Shown here piece after piece: positions 61,027 to 64,000 of a DNA stretch of 64,000 nucleotides (position 1 is its first letter; each line of letters starts with the position of its first letter). Both the position numbers and the translations under genes were made by a program. The notes beneath the pieces were generated by a model. The model saw only the letters and a program-made list of their open reading frames with translations, was not told the DNA's origin and did not search any database. Source of the stretch: Eleginops maclovinus (lineage: Eukaryota > Chordata > Actinopteri > Perciformes > Eleginopidae); NCBI RefSeq assembly GCF_036324505.1, contig NC_086368.1, forward strand, positions 12,868,921 through 12,932,920. Reading direction: 5' to 3'.

Positions 61027-63702
61027 CTGGGGGAGGGTAATAGAAAATACAAGGATGATGTCATTTAAAGTGACATTTGTCAAAAGAAATGCAATGTTTT
61101 TCCAGTGTTAAAAAAGGAGAAAAGCACTACTGTATTATGTACAATCACTTAGAGTCAAAAGAAGTGTCTTTTTTTTATATAAAAAGCTAGTGAATGGACT
61201 GTCCAGTTGGAAAAACCAAAAGCACAGTTTCAGCTGGAGATTCAGTAATGTGGTGTCTGTAACAAAATGTAGGATCCATGCCCAGAACAGAGAGAAAGTA
61301 AACAACTAACGCTACAACGGCCAACACATGGTCAATGTAAAGAGGATCACTGTGCTCAACATATCTGTTCTGCTTCTGTAAATATTTAGTACATACGAGT
61401 ACAAATACACTATGGATATTTTGACTGTAAGTCTTTGGACTCAAGTCCACTCCTTTCAAGATATGTTTCAGACACACTTGTTCAAATACATTAATAATTA
61501 AAAGGTGAAATATGAAATAGGTCTTAAAGAATCTGAAGCAGAACTGAGCAACATAATATTATTCTGCAACGTGTTTGTCAATAGATTCAATGTTTCAAGT
61601 TAAAATGCAAAACATGTGTGGGTTTCAGCTTTTCAAGGTTAATGATCTGATGCTTTAGCTTCATTTTAATATCTTGGGTTGTTAGTTTGACAATAAAATG
61701 TAAACGTCCCCTCGTGCTCTGTGAAATCATAACATGTACTTTTTACAGTTTTTTGTTTTTTTTAAGAAACAGCCATCAAGAAAATACTGATTTTGAAAAA
61801 CAAGCCAGTTAATTGCAGCCCTAGGTCCTCTTGGTCCACGAGGTCAGAATCCCACGGAATGACATTACTGCTAGATGGGACAGGAACAAGTGACATAAAG
61901 TGCATATATAAATATTGAATATGCAAGTACAGGGGAACTCTGCCCTGCTATTGATAGAAAATTATAGAGAAGAATAAATCTCACTTAAAATGTGCAGACA
62001 TTTCTCAAGGTTGAGAGTAAATCTTTGAAATTTACTCTCAACGTTTACACAGGCCACCCTCCAGCTTGTGATGTAAAGTCAATGGTGCTGAAAGTTTAAG
62101 TAGTAACACCACAGTATAAAAATCCTCCATTTAAAGTAAAACTCATGCTCCTAAATGTTCAATATAAGCAAATGTACATAAAGTATTATAAATGAAAGTT
62201 GTAATTATGTCTTTTGGTACAGTCAGAGTTACAGTAACACCAGATTGGATCAAGTGTTTCCTGGTTTTAAAGGCTGCCTTACAGTAGAGTGATTTCATTC
62301 ATTCATCATCAGTCATTATATCAAGATTACTGATGACTATTATGAGTTTCATTAACACTAAAATAAAGGATAAACTGGATCTGTTTGTAATCCTTAAAAT
62401 GCATCCACAATCACTAGGATTATTAAAAACCCAACCCTAGGAGACTCTTACCTCTGGAATACAGGTAGACGGTCACTGCATTGGACTCTGCTCTGGCCCC
62501 TGTGTTGTACCAGCCTCCATGAGGGTCCTGACCCCACGCCTGGGCATGACACGCATACATGCCCTGATCATCCATTGTAGCCGAGTGGACCCTGAGTCTG
62601 TAGCTGATACCCGACAGGCGGTCGATGCTAACTTCGCTAGTGTTAGCGTAGATCTCGGCAACACCGTCGTACATGAGGGCGGCTATCACGCTCGGTCCAT
62701 CCTGCACAGGGGGATTCGGTACAGTAACAGCAGATGCCGGGCTCTCCACCTTCTTGATAACTCGAGCAGGGATTGGCCACCGCAGCCACTGCACCTGTGC
62801 CTGGGCGGGACCTGTGGTCGTCACGGTGGCGTTGCAGATCAAGGTGATGGTGCTGCCTCTTTTTAGCAGTGGGCCTCGAGGGAGCTGAGCCACAGCTGCA
62901 ACCAGCACATCTGAGGAGGAAAATGGTACATTCAAAGAATAAATATAGAGGGTATACTTAATAAATGTGACTGTCAGAATGAAACTGAATGAATATTGTG
63001 TGTTCAATCAAATGTTAAAATGCAATTATTTACTTAACAATGTGATCTTAGTTAACCCAAGTTTAAGCAGCATTTTAGCACTTAGTGAAAATTTGAAAGG
63101 ACGCAAGTTCAGATACAAAAATGCTGTCTATATTTGAGCACAGCATTCTATACTAAGTTATTATACAACTTTTCAGTAAAACCACTTCTCAGTAAATACA
63201 AAGTTGTATGATTTTCAGAGATATTTGTAAATCTGGAGGTGAGATTAGTGCAACATGTATCAGAGGTTTTGTTGCAGATTAAAATCAGCCCATCAAAGCC
63301 AAATGTCAAACAAACCAGGCCCCATGAATTTAAACTCTTATATAATGTCATTAAAAAATCCAATACAGAAGTCCCTAAACTGAAAATGTATTCAAACGGA
63401 GAAAAATGAAGTCATTGTGTCACTGAAGATGCATGTAGCGCCTCCTTACCTTTGCTTTTGAGGTTGACGGTGACTCCCTCAGACCTCTGGGTGAGTGTAA
63501 CAGGAGTGGACGGGTCAGGGTTTGCTCTTCCAGCATACACACTCACCACACACCGGTACACCCCAGAGTCTAAAGGCTGGCCTGAGAACAGCTTCAGAGT
63601 ATATCTCCCCTCCCCCACTTTCTCCATGGAGCCCCCACTAGCTCGGCTGAGGTCGTCTCCCCAACTCACAACACCGTCCGGGCTTAACCGGGCCACTTCC
63701 AC
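60899..63702 (-). CDS. igsf8: Immunoglobulin superfamily membrane protein, IGSF8-like (EWI family), C-terminal exons; 5' part off window
   Basis: Three minus-strand exons join in frame: 63450-63702 (second half of an Ig domain), 62452-62910 (a full Ig domain) and 60899-61026 (transmembrane helix, short tail, stop). IGSF8 is a type I membrane protein that binds tetraspanins CD9 and CD81 and affects adhesion and migration. The Cys residues of V-type folds (LICNATV...GMYACHAQAW; SGVYRCVV) are visible. RLRVHSA.MDDQGMY and NAVTVYLY match the last IGSF8 domain. The TM end TVTCCFMKRLAKQ closely matches IGSF8 TITCCFMKRL, including the likely palmitoylated CC. Other EWI proteins (IGSF3, PTGFRN, CD101) have different tails as I recall. 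More N-terminal Ig domains must lie right of the window. Confidence 0.75.
61027..62451. other. igsf8-like intron before TM exon
   Basis: About 1.4 kb. Contains a 13-bp inverted repeat at 62010-62042; nothing else recognised. Confidence 0.6.
62010..62042. repeat. Perfect 13-bp inverted repeat
   Basis: GTTGAGAGTAAAT (62010-62022) mirrors 62030-62042 around CTTTGAA. Confidence 0.8.
62452..62910 (-). CDS. igsf8: igsf8-like exon: membrane-proximal Ig domain
   Basis: Exon of 459 nt, acceptor CCTCCTCAG, donor GTAAGA. Runs (D)VLVAAVAQLPRGPLLKRGST through LICNATV, VQWLRWP, YRLRVHSATMDDQGMYACHA to NAVTVYLYSR. Cys pair and WLRW core fit an Ig V/I-set fold. One Asn-x-Ser/Thr site per NATV and NTSE. Confidence 0.88.
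62911..63449. other. igsf8-like intron, nothing recognised
   Basis: About 0.54 kb, AT-rich. Confidence 0.6.
63450..63702 (-). CDS. igsf8: igsf8-like exon: second half of an Ig domain
   Basis: VEVARLSPDGVVSWGDDLSR through GRYTLKLFSGQPLDSGVYRC to VTVNLKSK plus one base; donor GTAAGG. Only the second Cys of the domain is present, so the domain starts in an exon beyond the window or right of 63702. The acceptor AACTTTAAG is weak, so the 5' edge is uncertain by a few codons. Confidence 0.72.
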
Positions 63703-64000
63703 CTTAAAGTTCAATACAATGTGTTAGTATGTGTCAGATTCAAAATTTAATTACATTTTGGGCAATTGACCAAAAAATATATAAATATATATAAAAGACA
63801 AACGTCTTTAAAATCATAATGTCCCTTTTGGACTGCTGTTGCTGTTTCAAAGCCAACTCTAAAGTGTAATTGATCAGAACTTTGCAGTACTTGAATGCAC
63901 CCCACCGGAAAACCTTTCAAATCTGTAATGTGAGGTGAATAACCATGGAGTAGTAATTTTGGATGAAAATAAATTAGACTTTATGATTGTGATGGATAGC
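63703..64000. other. igsf8-like intron, continues off window
   Basis: AT-rich; the preceding exons lie outside the window on the right. Confidence 0.55.

Overview
The window looks like nuclear DNA of a bony fish, probably a percomorph teleost; no species call is possible. The evidence is vertebrate genes split into many short exons with GT/AG splice sites, very long TG/CA microsatellites, fish-type LINE debris and hAT-type DNA transposons. No bacterial, organellar or CRISPR-like structure was seen.

Layout. (1) 1-~34,325, + strand: the 3' three quarters of a conventional kinesin heavy-chain gene, best matched to kif5a. I traced twenty coding exons (1315-29036). Their phases agree and give one frame of 878 codons including the stop; the first ~235 motor codons lie upstream of the window. 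A 3'-UTR intron and a ~4 kb terminal UTR exon follow. (2) ~35,500-56,583, + strand: a complete sterol O-acyltransferase gene, best matched to soat2, with 15 coding exons (532 aa) and a possible upstream non-coding exon. (3) 63,702-~58,430, - strand: the last three traced coding exons and long 3' UTR of an immunoglobulin-superfamily membrane protein closest to IGSF8 (EWI family). It continues beyond the right edge.

The most unusual region is soat2 intron 2 (38,061-47,610), a nested stack of DNA transposons. A decayed hAT element (38,155-47,146, 8-bp duplication CTTTCTAA) was split by a 4.5 kb element with ~570-bp inverted repeats (42,191-46,673). At that element's left tip a second, intact-looking hAT element (39,304-42,187, 8-bp duplication GTCTAGAC) inserted. 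The whole stack may itself sit in an older short repeat. The 4.5 kb element carries one uninterrupted ~964-codon ORF. I see a FEN1/XPG-like (PIN-fold) nuclease motif set and a C-terminal tesmin/TSO1-like CXC cysteine cluster in it, but no familiar DDE transposase. It is the best candidate here for a poorly described mobile system.

The three host genes do not form an operon or an evident shared pathway: axonal transport motor, cholesterol ester synthesis and tetraspanin-associated adhesion. The other notable host feature is a tandem decapeptide (Asp/Ser/His/Asn/Ala/Gln) expansion in the kinesin tail, encoded by a 30-bp minisatellite. All protein identities rest on recognition of sequence by eye; no database search was possible.
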